Shown: positions 18,196-27,236, counted from the stretch's first letter. The stretch is 64,000 nucleotides of DNA from Actinomadura luteofluorescens (GCF_013409365.1 NZ_JACCBA010000001.1:3844001-3908000); one strand, 5' to 3'. Translations and numbers: made by a program. The notes: generated by a model from the sequence alone, not told the origin.

Positions 18196-18655
18196 TCAAT
18201 GGGAGGTGGTGAACTTCAGGCTCGGCGCGTCGTCCAGCGACACCATGTACTCGTAGGTCCGGCGGTGCCCGGTCCTCTCGACCCGCCACGCGCCGCCGTC
18301 CCGGCGGTAGACGTCGTGGTAGAAGGCGGCGCCCCGGATGAGCAGCCGGGCCCCCCGGGAGGATGATCGTGTCGTCCAGCGACCAGATCCCCGTCGCCCG
18401 GTCCCCGTCGATCTCGATCTCCGGGCATCCGGCGGTGTGAGCGCTGATCTTGTCCGGTCCGAGGTTGGACCGCATGTACTCGACGATCGCGTCCCGCCCC
18501 TCCAGCCTGAGCGTCTCGCCGAGCACGGGCGTGTCGTACTCCGCCACCGCGTCCTCGGTGAACACCCCGGCGAACTCGTCCCACAGCTTCAGGTCGACGC
18601 ACCGCAGGTACCGGTGCTTGAGCCGCCGAATCTCTTCCAGCGCAACCAGATCCAT
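18196..18655 (-). pseudogene. SnoaL-like (NTF2-fold) protein, frameshifted at a six-C run
   Basis: From ATG 18655 the frame encodes a SnoaL-like domain (LVALEEIRRLKHRYLRCVD..., EGRDAIVEYMRSN, ATGIWSLDDTIILPGG) and then becomes arginine-rich nonsense. Removing one base from the C6 run at 18351-18356 restores a typical end: ARLLIRGAAFYHDVYR, WRVERTGHRRTYEYM and stop at 18196. The restored protein is about 152 residues, normal for the family (enzymes and binding proteins for steroid- or polyketide-like substrates). It is either a real frameshift or a homopolymer sequencing error. Confidence 0.82.
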
Positions 18656-18689
18656 GCGTCCCAGCCTCCTAGCTCCACCCGCAAAACAC

Positions 18690-18703
18690 AAGAACACGTT
18701 CTA
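18690..18703. promoter_or_regulatory. second KstR-type operator, upstream of the SnoaL-like gene
   Basis: AAGAACACGTTCTA matches TnnAACnnGTTnnA at all fixed positions except the first base. It lies 35 bases upstream of the SnoaL-like start (18655). Together with the box at 18156 it suggests a single TetR-type regulator controls both leftward units. Confidence 0.65.
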
Positions 18704-18977
18704 CCTCTTGGGCGGGTCAACGGGCCGGGGTGTGCCGCTCCGGCCGGGCCAAAGATCCGGCAAAAGGTTGGCATCAGTTGATCGGTACCCGCCGGACCGG
18801 TGCCAACGGGCCGCGCGAGATCCACCAAGTCCCCCGCGCCGGGATCCCAGTGCCCGGTAGGGGAAGCGGACGCCCGCGGGCATCGGGACGGCCCCGACCC
18901 CCGGGAGGCCGTCCCGCCGGCCAGGCCCTCGCCGTCGCCGTCCCGGCCCGCCAGCGGCAATTACGCTGGTAGAGGTG

Positions 18978-20612
18978 ATGGCACCGGTCATACTCGTCGT
19001 AGATCACGACGCGGGTTCGCGGCATGTCCTGCTCGCCGACCTCACGCGACGGCTGGGCGAGGCGTTCACCGTGAAGGGCGCGAGTTCGCCCGAAGAGGCA
19101 TGCGACGCGCTGAAGGAGATGACGCGGGCAGAGGAGCCCGTCGCGCTGCTCATGGTGGACGACGCCTGCGCCGACGTCCTGCCGCGGGCGCACGAGCTGT
19201 ATCCCAACGCCAAGCGCGTGCTGATGGTGGACCGCGACTACACCTCGACCAGCCCGGCCGTCCAGGCGATCGCGCTCGGGTACGCCGACTACCACCTCGT
19301 CCGGCCGTGGACGAACGACGAGACGATGCACCGCGCGGTGAGCGAGTTCCTGTCCTCGTGGACGGAGGAGCAGGAGCCGACGTTCGAACTGTTCCGCGTC
19401 GTCGCCGACCTGGACGACCCCCGGATGCTGCGGCTGCGCGACGTGATGGCGCGCTTCAACCTGCCGTTCGTGGTCCACCCGCCCGGCGAGGAGACCGGGC
19501 GGCGGCTGCTGCGGGAGGCCGGCCTCGACGCGTCACGGCTGCCCGTGGTGATCCGCTACGACGGCCGGGCGTACGTGGACCCGCAGATCCCCGACCTCGC
19601 GTGCGCGATCGGCGTCAGCGTCGAGAACGACCTGGAGGTCTGCGACGTCGCCATCGTCGGCGCCGGGTCGGCCGGGCTGACGGCGGCCGTGTACGCGGCG
19701 TCCGAGGGGCTCGACACCGTGCTGCTGGAACGGGCGTTCTCGGGCGGGCAGGCCGGGACGAGCCCGATGATCAGGAACTATCCGGGGTTCCCCCACGGCA
19801 TCGCCGGTGGCTACCTGATGGAGCGGACCTGCGAGCAGGCGTGGCTGATGGGCGCGCACATCGTCTTCGCCCAGCAGGCGGTCGGCCTCGAACGCCGGGG
19901 CGACCGGCGGGTGGTCCGCATGGTGGACGGCACCGAGGTCAGCGCACGCGCGGTGCTGATCTCCACCGGCGTCGACTGGCGGCGGCTCGGCGTCCCCGGC
20001 CTGGAGGCCCTCGTCGGCTCCGGCGTGTTCTACGGCATGGCCGTGGGCGAGAGCCGCGCGATGCGGGGCCAGGACGTCTTCATCGTGGGCGCCGGGAACT
20101 CGGCGGGCCAGGGCGCGCTGCACCTGGCCAAGCACGCCCGCACGGTCACGCTGGTCGTCCGGGGCGAAAGCCTGGCGAAGTCGGCGTCGACCTACCTGGT
20201 GCGCGCCATCGAGTCGACGCCGAACATCACCGTCCGCCGGCGGACCGAGGTGGTCGGCTGCGGCGGCGGCGAACGCCTGCGGTCCCTGACGCTCGCCGAC
20301 CGGGCGGCGGGCACCACCGAGCGGGTCCCGGCCGGCGCGCTCTTCATCATGATCGGAGGGGAGCCGCACACGGAGTGGCTCCCGGACGGCATCGCCGGTG
20401 ACGAGCACGGCTACCTGCTCACGGGCCGCGAGATCTACGACCGGGCCCCGTCCCGCTGGCCCCTCGACCGGGACCCGATGCCGCTGGAGACGAGCATGCC
20501 CGGCGTCTTCGCCGCGGGGGACGTGCGGAAGGACTCGATCAAACGGGTCGCGTCGGCGGTCGGCGAGGGCGCCACGGCCGTCCGCTCGGTCCACGAGTAC
20601 CTGGCGCTCTGA
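18978..20612 (+). CDS. response-regulator receiver fused to a thioredoxin-reductase-like flavoprotein
   Basis: 544 residues. Residues 1-130 are receiver-like (ILVVDHDAGSRHV, VDDACAD, then a Pro-rich LVRPWTNDE end). A thioredoxin-like linking domain follows, then a TrxR-type flavoprotein with FAD motif AIVGAGSAGLTAAVYA near residue 225, NADPH motif FIVGAGNSAGQGALH near 366 and the C-terminal FAAGDVRKDSIKR. The redox CxxC of thioredoxin reductases is replaced by GMAV, so it cannot use the normal disulfide exchange and is more likely a FAD/NAD(P)H oxidoreductase of another kind. GTG 18975 is an equally good start. Confidence 0.85.
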   Translation: MAPVILVVDHDAGSRHVLLADLTRRLGEAFTVKGASSPEEACDALKEMTRAEEPVALLMVDDACADVLPRAHELYPNAKRVLMVDRDYTSTSPAVQAIALGYADYHLVRPWTNDETMHRAVSEFLSSWTEEQEPTFELFRVVADLDDPRMLRLRDVMARFNLPFVVHPPGEETGRRLLREAGLDASRLPVVIRYDGRAYVDPQIPDLACAIGVSVENDLEVCDVAIVGAGSAGLTAAVYAASEGLDTVLLERAFSGGQAGTSPMIRNYPGFPHGIAGGYLMERTCEQAWLMGAHIVFAQQAVGLERRGDRRVVRMVDGTEVSARAVLISTGVDWRRLGVPGLEALVGSGVFYGMAVGESRAMRGQDVFIVGAGNSAGQGALHLAKHARTVTLVVRGESLAKSASTYLVRAIESTPNITVRRRTEVVGCGGGERLRSLTLADRAAGTTERVPAGALFIMIGGEPHTEWLPDGIAGDEHGYLLTGREIYDRAPSRWPLDRDPMPLETSMPGVFAAGDVRKDSIKRVASAVGEGATAVRSVHEYLAL

Positions 20613-20744
20613 GGGAGCGGCCGCGCGAAGGTAGGCATAACTCCACCGCGATGGGAGGGGCACGCCCACGGACAGCCCATGTCCCGCCCCGGCAAAGTGT
20701 TCCGCAGATGCAGATTCGTGCTCGCCCCTGAGAAAGGCACTCTC

Positions 20745-21419
20745 GTGGACACAGTTCTCGCCCGGCGCTTCACCGGTTGGACCGGCCTCGCCTCCGCCGC
20801 GGCCCTCATCGTCGGGGTCCCGCTGTACTTCGTCTACTCGGGCCCGCCGCCGGACTCCAACGTCCTTTCCCGCCTCCTCCTGCAAATCCTGGCCCTCGGA
20901 TTCCTGCTCCTCTTCGTGACGGGTTTCCGCGAGCTGGTCAAGAGCGTCGACGCGCGGTACGAATGGGCGGGCAACTTCGCCTTCGCCGCCGGGCTCGCCT
21001 ACGTTCTCGTCACCCTCGTCTCCAGCGGGCTCGAAGCAGGGGCCGTCATCGCCGCCGACCAGCCGATCGACCCGACCATCTCCGTCAGCGGGACCTACAT
21101 CCTGTACGGGTCCATCGGGCGCATGCTGCTGGCGTTCTTCCTGGTCGCGCTGGGTTACGCGGTGCGGAGCACCGGCGCGCTGCCGCGCTGGACCGGCATG
21201 TCCGCCTACGTGCTCGCCGCGATCAACGTCGCCTTCATTCCCTCGCTCTTCTTCGGCAACGAGCCGGCCTTCTTCTACGCCGCCAACGGCTGGGGCACCA
21301 CCGCCTCCCTGGGCGCCATCCTCAGCTACTGGCTGCTCACGATGGGCGTCGTCACGCTCCGGGGTGAGCGGAGCGCCGCCCGCCGCCTGGCGCACGGAAC
21401 GCACAGGGTCCACGGCTGA
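20745..21419 (+). CDS. six-helix membrane protein of unknown function
   Basis: 224 residues from GTG 20745, preferred because AGAAAGG is at the right distance; the frame is open from 20679. About six hydrophobic helices, including LASAAALIVGVPLYFVY and LLQILALGFLLLFVTGF, and a short charged C-terminus. The pattern recalls DUF4386-like membrane proteins but I cannot confirm it. It stands alone and is followed by a strong hairpin. Confidence 0.7.
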   Translation: MDTVLARRFTGWTGLASAAALIVGVPLYFVYSGPPPDSNVLSRLLLQILALGFLLLFVTGFRELVKSVDARYEWAGNFAFAAGLAYVLVTLVSSGLEAGAVIAADQPIDPTISVSGTYILYGSIGRMLLAFFLVALGYAVRSTGALPRWTGMSAYVLAAINVAFIPSLFFGNEPAFFYAANGWGTTASLGAILSYWLLTMGVVTLRGERSAARRLAHGTHRVHG

Positions 21420-21431
21420 CTCCCGGGAATT

Positions 21432-21480
21432 GGCCCGACGGCCGCCGAAGGCAAATCGCCTCGGCGGCCGTCGGCCTTTC
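21432..21480. terminator. hairpin terminator after the membrane protein gene
   Basis: Inverted repeat built on GACGGCCGCCGA and TCGGCGGCCGTC, with arms extended by GGCC/GGCC, followed by TTTC. It begins 13 bases after the stop codon at 21419. Confidence 0.75.
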
Positions 21481-21592
21481 GGCGACTCGGCGCGAGCGGC
21501 GACCGCAAGGGAGTCCGCCTGGTTCATCCAGCGGCATTCCGCGGTCACCCCGCGTTCACCGTGGAGCCGTTTCCTCTCGCTAGTCATGGTTC

Positions 21593-22381
21593 GTGCGCGC
21601 CATTCTCGTGCTTCTAACTCTCGCACTCGCGCTGGTGGGATGTGCGACCGCCAGGGCCTCGATCCACCGCCGGGACGTCATCGTGGTCGGGGTCAAGTCG
21701 GACCAGCCCGGGCTCGGGCTGCGGAAAGGCGGAGTGTTCCAGGGGTTCGAGGTCGATGTGGGCGGCTACATCGCCCGCCATCTTGGGGCGTCCCACGTGA
21801 CGTTCCGCGAGGTCAGATCGGACGACCGGGAACAGTTGCTGAGCCGGCGCGCCGTCGACCTGGTGCTGGCGTCGTACTCGATCACCCCGGACCGGGCCAG
21901 GCTCGTCGCCTTCGGCGGGCCCTACTACGTCGCTCACCAGGACGTCATGGTGCGGCGGAGCGAGACCCGCGTCCGGAGCGTGCGCGACCTGGCGGGCCGG
22001 AGGATGTGCCAGGCCAGCGGGTCGGTCTCGACCGAGCGGGTGGTGGTCGGCCTGAGCATCCCCGCGAAGCTCGTCCCGGGCTCCTCCTACAGCGACTGCG
22101 TGGCGAAGCTGCGGTCGGGGGCCGTGGACGCCATCTCCACCGGAGACCTGGTCCTCGCCGGGTTCGCCGCCCCGGACCTGAGAATCGTCAACGCGCCCTT
22201 CACCGACGAACGGTACGGGGTCGGGATGCGCAAGGACGACGCGGACGGGTGCGAGGCGGTGAACCGGGCCATCACGACCATGTACCAGGACGGGACGGCG
22301 CGCCGCCTGCTGGACAAGTGGTTCGGGAAGAGCGGGCTCACGCTCGTCCAAGAGGTCCCCGAGTTCGAGGGCTGCTCGTAA
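21593..22381 (+). CDS. extracellular solute-binding lipoprotein, family 3 (amino-acid type)
   Basis: 262 residues from GTG 21593. Lipobox LVGC follows a short hydrophobic signal. The SBP_bac_3 fold is recognised by VGVKSDQPGLG at the start of the mature part, FEVDVGGYIARHLG, VDLVLASYSITPDR and YGVGMRKDD near the C-terminus, as in glutamate/polar amino acid binding proteins. No permease or ATPase genes are adjacent, so it either pairs with a distant transporter or works as a sensory lipoprotein. Confidence 0.88.
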   Translation: MRAILVLLTLALALVGCATARASIHRRDVIVVGVKSDQPGLGLRKGGVFQGFEVDVGGYIARHLGASHVTFREVRSDDREQLLSRRAVDLVLASYSITPDRARLVAFGGPYYVAHQDVMVRRSETRVRSVRDLAGRRMCQASGSVSTERVVVGLSIPAKLVPGSSYSDCVAKLRSGAVDAISTGDLVLAGFAAPDLRIVNAPFTDERYGVGMRKDDADGCEAVNRAITTMYQDGTARRLLDKWFGKSGLTLVQEVPEFEGCS

Positions 22382-22409
22382 TGTCGGAGGCCCTGGCTAT
22401 GGTCGAGAC

Positions 22410-23051
22410 GTGGCTGAGGACAGGGACGCTTGGGACGAGCTCTTGGCAGCGGGCTTCCTCCACGCCCTGCGGGAGGCCCACCGCGAGGCGACGCTGGCCG
22501 TCTTCGGCGGGCTGAGCCGGGCGGCGGGGTTCACGGAGCGGACGTACGGGGTCGGCGCCTTCGACGCGCTGGCGTCGCAGATCGACCGGGTCTTCGAGGC
22601 CGAGCCGCAGGTCGTCCGCGACGACCTGAACGGCTCCCCCGGCTGGCGGTACGGGCCGTACCGCGTCCTTCTCAAACGGCACGAGTTCGGGAACGTCCGG
22701 GGCATCCGGTGGGACCGCGACAGCCCCACCAAGCAGGCCGTGGCGCGGCAGACCTACGTCGAGGACCCGCAGCTCGTGCTCCCGCTGGGCATCGAGGCGC
22801 GCGACACGCCCGGGGTCGTGACGCTGGTGCTCGCGCACAGCGCCACCGAGGCGCCGCTGGAGATGGAGCTCTTCCTGGGCCGCCCCCGGTGGAACGCCGA
22901 CGGCGGCACCGCCTGGCACTGGGTCAAACCCCTGGACGACACCATCGGGCCCGATCCACGTCGTAAGCTCGTCGAGCGGACGATGCCGCTGTGGGACGAC
23001 CGGGAAGAGGACGTCCCGATGCGGCTCCGCGGGGAGACGAAGACGGCCTAG
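22410..23051 (+). CDS. protein of unknown function next to an XRE-ImmA/IrrE regulator
   Basis: 213 residues from GTG 22410, soluble and acidic, no signal peptide or helices. I do not recognise a domain. Motifs seen: EPQVVRDDLNGSPGWRYGPYRVLLKRHEFGN and EARDTPGVVTLVLAHS. It lies 16 bases upstream of the XRE/ImmA-IrrE gene on the same strand, so the two are probably co-transcribed; in such pairs the metallopeptidase often acts on or with the neighbouring protein, which is a guess here. Confidence 0.7.
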   Translation: MAEDRDAWDELLAAGFLHALREAHREATLAVFGGLSRAAGFTERTYGVGAFDALASQIDRVFEAEPQVVRDDLNGSPGWRYGPYRVLLKRHEFGNVRGIRWDRDSPTKQAVARQTYVEDPQLVLPLGIEARDTPGVVTLVLAHSATEAPLEMELFLGRPRWNADGGTAWHWVKPLDDTIGPDPRRKLVERTMPLWDDREEDVPMRLRGETKTA

Positions 23052-23067
23052 CAGAAGGTGGCGCGGG

Positions 23068-24105
23068 GTGCTGTTCGACTGCGAGCGGCTGACGCTCGCC
23101 CGGCGGCTCAGGGGCCTGCGCAAGAACCAGCTCGCGCAGGCCGTGGGGACGACGCCGAAGGCGATCGGGCAGTACGAGGCGGGCGTGCAGAGGCCCGAGG
23201 AGCCGACGCTGCGCCGGCTGGCGATCGCGCTGGGCGTGCCCGTCGAGTTCTTCCAGAGCGGCCGCAGCCCGGTCTCCATGGACGGGGCCCACTTCCGGTC
23301 GCTCCGGTCCACGACGCAGATCGAGCGCGACCAGGCGCTCGCCTACGGGCGGATCGCCACCGACGTCGTCGCCGTCCTCGAAAGGCTCGTCGACCTGCCC
23401 GAGGTCGACCTTCCCGAGTACCCGGTCTCGCCGGAGGAGATCGCCGGCCCTGGGCCCGCCGAAGCGGCCCGGCTGACCAGGAAGTCGATGGTCGAGCGGG
23501 CCGGGCCGGTGCCGCACGTCGTCCGGCTGCTGGAGTCCCACGGCGTGATCGTCCTCGTGCTGCCGCGGGCGGCCGAGCGGGTCGACGCGTTCAGCGTCGG
23601 CGTCCACCCGAGGCCGATGGTGTTCTTCAACCCGGCCAAGGGCGACTACTGGCGCAACCGGTTCGACGCGGCCCACGAGCTGGGGCACCTGGTGATGCAC
23701 GCCGACGCCGAGCCCGGCGAGAAGATCGTCGAGGACCAGGCGCACCGGTTCGCGGCGGAGTTCCTCATGCCGGAGGCCGACATCGCCGGCGAGCTGCCCG
23801 CGGGCCCCGACTGGGACCGGCTCGCGGAGCTGAAGGCGTCCTGGGGCGTCAGCATGGCGGCGCTGCTCTACCGGGCCCGCACGCTCGGGATCATGACCGA
23901 GCCGGTGTACCGCAACGCGATGAGCGCGCTGAGCTCGCGCGGCTGGCGGCGCCAGGAGCCGGGCCAGGCCCGCCCGCTGGAGCAGCCGACGATGCTGACC
24001 CGCGCGCTGGAGGTCGTGGCGGGCGCCGGCTCGGACCGTGACCGGATCGCCGGAGACGCCCGGGTCACGCGCGCCGATCTGGACCTGCTCGTCCCGCGCC
24101 GCTGA
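23068..24105 (+). CDS. XRE helix-turn-helix protein with ImmA/IrrE metallopeptidase domain
   Basis: 345 residues. The N-terminal HTH_XRE lies at about residues 8-60 (LAQAVGTTPKAIGQYEAG). The middle holds an ImmA/IrrE domain with zinc site HELGHL near residue 202 and the downstream acid segment EDQAHRFAAEFLMP. These fusions typically act as stress or mobile-element regulators that cleave a repressor. GTG start. It follows 22410..23051 closely, suggesting a two-gene unit. Confidence 0.9.
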   Translation: MLFDCERLTLARRLRGLRKNQLAQAVGTTPKAIGQYEAGVQRPEEPTLRRLAIALGVPVEFFQSGRSPVSMDGAHFRSLRSTTQIERDQALAYGRIATDVVAVLERLVDLPEVDLPEYPVSPEEIAGPGPAEAARLTRKSMVERAGPVPHVVRLLESHGVIVLVLPRAAERVDAFSVGVHPRPMVFFNPAKGDYWRNRFDAAHELGHLVMHADAEPGEKIVEDQAHRFAAEFLMPEADIAGELPAGPDWDRLAELKASWGVSMAALLYRARTLGIMTEPVYRNAMSALSSRGWRRQEPGQARPLEQPTMLTRALEVVAGAGSDRDRIAGDARVTRADLDLLVPRR

Positions 24106-24270
24106 CCCCTCCTGGAACGCTCCCGCCCGCGCGTTCAACACAATGGCGGGATTTGTAAAGCGGCGGCGCCAGATACGTATCTCTGTCGAGAGGTCTCCTG
24201 CGCGTTCACCATTGCCTGTGAGACCCTCCGAGCGTATTGCCGGACCCACGTACGGAACGCTGGAGAACTG

Positions 24271-25134
24271 GTGCTTGACAATCGGCTGGCGAGTCCCACC
24301 GCGTTGCGCATGCAGCTCGGGGCGCGGTTACGGCGGATGCGCGAGGAGAACGGTCTCAGCCGGGCGGAGGCCGGCGAGGTGATCCGCGGCTCGGCGTCCA
24401 AGATGAGCAGGCTGGAGCTCGGACGGCACGGCTTCAAGATCCGCGACGTTCTCGACCTGCTCACCCTCTACGGCGTCGAGGACGAGGACGAGCGGAATGG
24501 CTTCGTCCAGCTCGTCCGGGAGGCGAAGAAGCCCGGCTGGTGGCAGGGCCACGGCGATATCGTGCCGGGCTGGTTCGAGCAGTATCTCGGCCTGGAACAG
24601 TCGGCGGCGACGATTCGCGCTTACGAGGTGCAGTACGTCCCCGGCCTTCTCCAAACGCGCGAGTACGCGCGGGCCGTCATCGGCCTGGAACACCATGACG
24701 CGGCCTATGACGGCCTCGAACGGCGCCTGTCCCTCCGGATGCGGCGGCAGGAGATCCTGCACCGCGCGACCGGCGCGACCACGCTCTGGGCGGTGATCGA
24801 CGAGGCGGCGCTGCGGAGGCCGATCGGGGGGCCGCGGACGATGCGCGGCCAGATCGAGCACCTGATCGCGGTGTCGGAGCTGGCCAACGTGAAGGTGCAG
24901 GTGCTGCCGTTCGCGGCGGGCGGGCACCTGGCGCTGGGCGGGCCGATCACGATCGTCCGGTTCGCCGAGCACGACCTCGACGACGTGGTCTACCTGGAGC
25001 AGCTGACCGGCGCCCGCTACCCCGAGGGCCAGGAGGCCGTCCGCTACCAGAAGATCATGGATCTGCTGGGCATCCGCGCGGCCCGCCCCGCCCGCACCAC
25101 GGCCTTCCTCCGGGACCTGCTCGGCGAGCTCTGA
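24271..25134 (+). CDS. XRE-family regulator with DUF5753 (Scr1-like)
   Basis: 287 residues. HTH_XRE at about residues 14-70 (LRRMREENGLSRAEAGEVI, SKMSRLELG), then the DUF5753 domain with its hallmark WWQGHGDIVPGWFEQYLGLE and VQYVPGLLQTREYARAV. This class is abundant in actinomycetes and regulates development or antibiotic genes together with small DUF397 proteins. No DUF397 gene lies next to this copy. GTG 24271 has GGAGA upstream. Confidence 0.92.
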   Translation: MLDNRLASPTALRMQLGARLRRMREENGLSRAEAGEVIRGSASKMSRLELGRHGFKIRDVLDLLTLYGVEDEDERNGFVQLVREAKKPGWWQGHGDIVPGWFEQYLGLEQSAATIRAYEVQYVPGLLQTREYARAVIGLEHHDAAYDGLERRLSLRMRRQEILHRATGATTLWAVIDEAALRRPIGGPRTMRGQIEHLIAVSELANVKVQVLPFAAGGHLALGGPITIVRFAEHDLDDVVYLEQLTGARYPEGQEAVRYQKIMDLLGIRAARPARTTAFLRDLLGEL

Positions 25135-25142
25135 TCCCCCGT

Positions 25143-25180
25143 GCGGGCGAGCGGCTCCCCCTCCGGCGGGAGGAGCGCCC
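25143..25180. terminator. hairpin after the XRE/DUF5753 gene
   Basis: GCGGGCG near 25143 pairs with CGCCCGC near 25174, with additional pairing of the inner GCTCCCC and GGAGGAGC parts. It begins within 10 bases of the stop codon at 25134. Confidence 0.5.
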
Positions 25181-25239
25181 GCCTCCGCGATCACTAACGT
25201 CCCCCGTGACATGGACGGACGAGTGCGCGGGCGGCGGGA

Positions 25240-27174
25240 ATGAACGGTTCGGCGACGGTCGTCGCCTTCCTCATCGGAACGGCGATCAACACCTGGGTCA
25301 TGGCGTACGGGGCGAGGAGCCTGCTCGACACCCGGTTCCCCCTGTTCCGGACGCTCGTGGCGGGCGCGGTCGGGCAGGCGGTCGCGAGCCCGATCATCAG
25401 CGCGCTGATCGGCGACCTGCGCCCGGAGCGGGATCCCGCTCCGCTGACGTGGTTCGTCTGCCTCGGCTTCGCGTGCGCGCTCCTCGTCTCGATGACCATC
25501 CTGGTGCTGTGGGAGGCGTTCGTCCCGACCGGGACCGTGTCCTCGCCGCTCTACTGGTTCGGCGGTGTGCGGTCGCGGATCGCCCGCACCCGCCGCTACC
25601 GGCGCATCTCGTTCATCTTCCTGCGCCACGGCCTCGGCCCCTACCTGCGCGGCCGCGCCCGCCCGAACGCGCACACCGCGCGCTCGTTCACCCACGCCCT
25701 CGAACAGGGCGGCGTCGTGTTCGTCAAGCTCGGGCAGGTGCTGTCGACGCGGCGGGACGTCCTGCCGCCGGAGTTCGTCCGGGAACTGGGGCGGCTCCAG
25801 GACTGCGCCGCCCCCGTCCCGTGGCCGCACATCGAGCGCGTCCTCCGCGAGGAGCTCGGCGAGACGGGCGACGTCTTCGCCGAGTTCGACCGGACCCCGC
25901 TCGCCGCCGCGTCCATCGCGCAGGTGCACCGGGCCACGCTCCGGTCCGGCGAGCGGGTCGTCGTCAAGATCCAGCGGCCGGGCGTCCGCGCGGTGGTCGA
26001 GCGCGACCTCGACATCGTCGGCCGCCTCGCCCGGACGCTCCACGACCGCGCCGGATGGGCCAGGTCGTTCGGCGTCGTCGACCTCGCGGCCGGCTTCGCG
26101 GCCGCGCTGCGCGAGGAGCTCGACTTCCGCGTCGAGGCCCGCAACATGGCCTCGGTCGCTGCCACCGCCAAGGGCGGCGACGTCGTCATCCCCCGCCCCC
26201 ACGGCGACCTCTGCACGAGCCGCGTCCTCGTCATGCAGCGCCTGGACGGCGTCGCGCTCAGCAAGGCCGGCCCGCGCGTCGACGCGGAGGGCCTGGACCG
26301 GACGGGCCTCGCGCGCACCCTCCTCGACACGGTGCTGCGCCAGATCGTCCAGGACGGCGTCTTCCACGCCGACCCGCACCCCGGCAACATCCTCCTGCTC
26401 GACGACGGCCGCCTCGGCCTGATCGACTTCGGCTCCGTCGGGCGGCTCGACACCGAGCTGCGCGGCTGCCTGCAGCGCATGCTTCTCGCCATGAACCGGG
26501 GCGACGCGACCGCGGTGACCGACGCGTTCCTGGAGGTCGTGGCCCGTCCGGACGAGCTGGACGAGCAGGCCCTCGCCCGCGCGCTCGGCGCCTTCATGGC
26601 CCGCCACCTCGGCCCGGGGACCAGCCCGGACCTGGCCATGTTCACCGACCTCTTCCGCCTGGTCGCCCGGTTCGACCTCGCCGTCCCGGCGGAGATCGCG
26701 GCGGTGTTCCGGGCGCTCGCGACGCTGGAGGGCGGCCTGAGCGAGCTCGCGCCCGGCTTCGGCATCGTCAACGAGGCGCACGCGTTCGGCGAGTCCTACC
26801 TGCGTGAACGGCTCCAGCCCGGCTCCCTGCGCGAGGCCGCGAACGACGAACTGCTCAACCTGCTCCCGATGCTGCGCCGCCTCCCCCGCCGCCTCGACCG
26901 CATCACCGCCGCGGCGGAGGCGGGCCGGCTGAGCGTGAACGTCCGCCTGTTCGCCGACGAGTCGGACCGCCGCACGGTCACCGGCCTCCTCCAGCAGGTC
27001 CTGCTCACCATCCTCGCGTCGACCGCCGGGGTGATGGCGGTGATGCTGCTGGGCCTGAAGGACGGCCCCGCGATGACCCGGGACGTGACGCTCTTCCAGT
27101 TCTTCGGCTACTGCGGCCTGGTCGTCTGCTCGGTCCTCTCCCTGCGCGTCCTGGCCGTGGTCTTCCGCCGCTGA
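25240..27174 (+). CDS. ABC1/UbiB (AarF) atypical kinase family protein
   Basis: 644 residues. N-terminal hydrophobic helices (about residues 5-110) are followed by the ABC1 kinase-like domain: KLGQVLSTRRDVLPPEF (the KxGQ motif), AAASIAQVH (the Ala-rich nucleotide loop), VVVKIQRPGV, ExD region EELDFRVEARN, and HADPHPGNILL with LIDFGSVGRL. Two C-terminal membrane helices anchor it. In other bacteria the family supports quinone biosynthesis; in actinomycetes the role is unclear. Single gene. Confidence 0.9.
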   Translation: MNGSATVVAFLIGTAINTWVMAYGARSLLDTRFPLFRTLVAGAVGQAVASPIISALIGDLRPERDPAPLTWFVCLGFACALLVSMTILVLWEAFVPTGTVSSPLYWFGGVRSRIARTRRYRRISFIFLRHGLGPYLRGRARPNAHTARSFTHALEQGGVVFVKLGQVLSTRRDVLPPEFVRELGRLQDCAAPVPWPHIERVLREELGETGDVFAEFDRTPLAAASIAQVHRATLRSGERVVVKIQRPGVRAVVERDLDIVGRLARTLHDRAGWARSFGVVDLAAGFAAALREELDFRVEARNMASVAATAKGGDVVIPRPHGDLCTSRVLVMQRLDGVALSKAGPRVDAEGLDRTGLARTLLDTVLRQIVQDGVFHADPHPGNILLLDDGRLGLIDFGSVGRLDTELRGCLQRMLLAMNRGDATAVTDAFLEVVARPDELDEQALARALGAFMARHLGPGTSPDLAMFTDLFRLVARFDLAVPAEIAAVFRALATLEGGLSELAPGFGIVNEAHAFGESYLRERLQPGSLREAANDELLNLLPMLRRLPRRLDRITAAAEAGRLSVNVRLFADESDRRTVTGLLQQVLLTILASTAGVMAVMLLGLKDGPAMTRDVTLFQFFGYCGLVVCSVLSLRVLAVVFRR

Positions 27175-27198
27175 CCGGGCCGCCCACCCCACCATTGA

Positions 27199-27214
27199 TC
27201 GAACATGTGTTTGA
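27199..27214. promoter_or_regulatory. SOS box (LexA site) upstream of the AlkB-like gene
   Basis: TCGAACATGTGTTTGA matches the actinobacterial LexA consensus TCGAAC-N4-GTTCGA with one mismatch (T for C). It ends 22 bases before ATG 27237, overlapping the likely promoter. DNA-damage induction of the downstream gene is therefore expected. Confidence 0.75.
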
Positions 27215-27236
27215 CTCGGGCCGGTACAGTGGGGGA

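Noticed and set aside
24328..27195. 955-codon open frame on the minus strand
   Set aside because: It lies fully antisense to the XRE and ABC1 kinase genes, is composed mainly of Arg, Glu, Gly and Ala, and has no domain. Typical antisense frame in GC-rich DNA.
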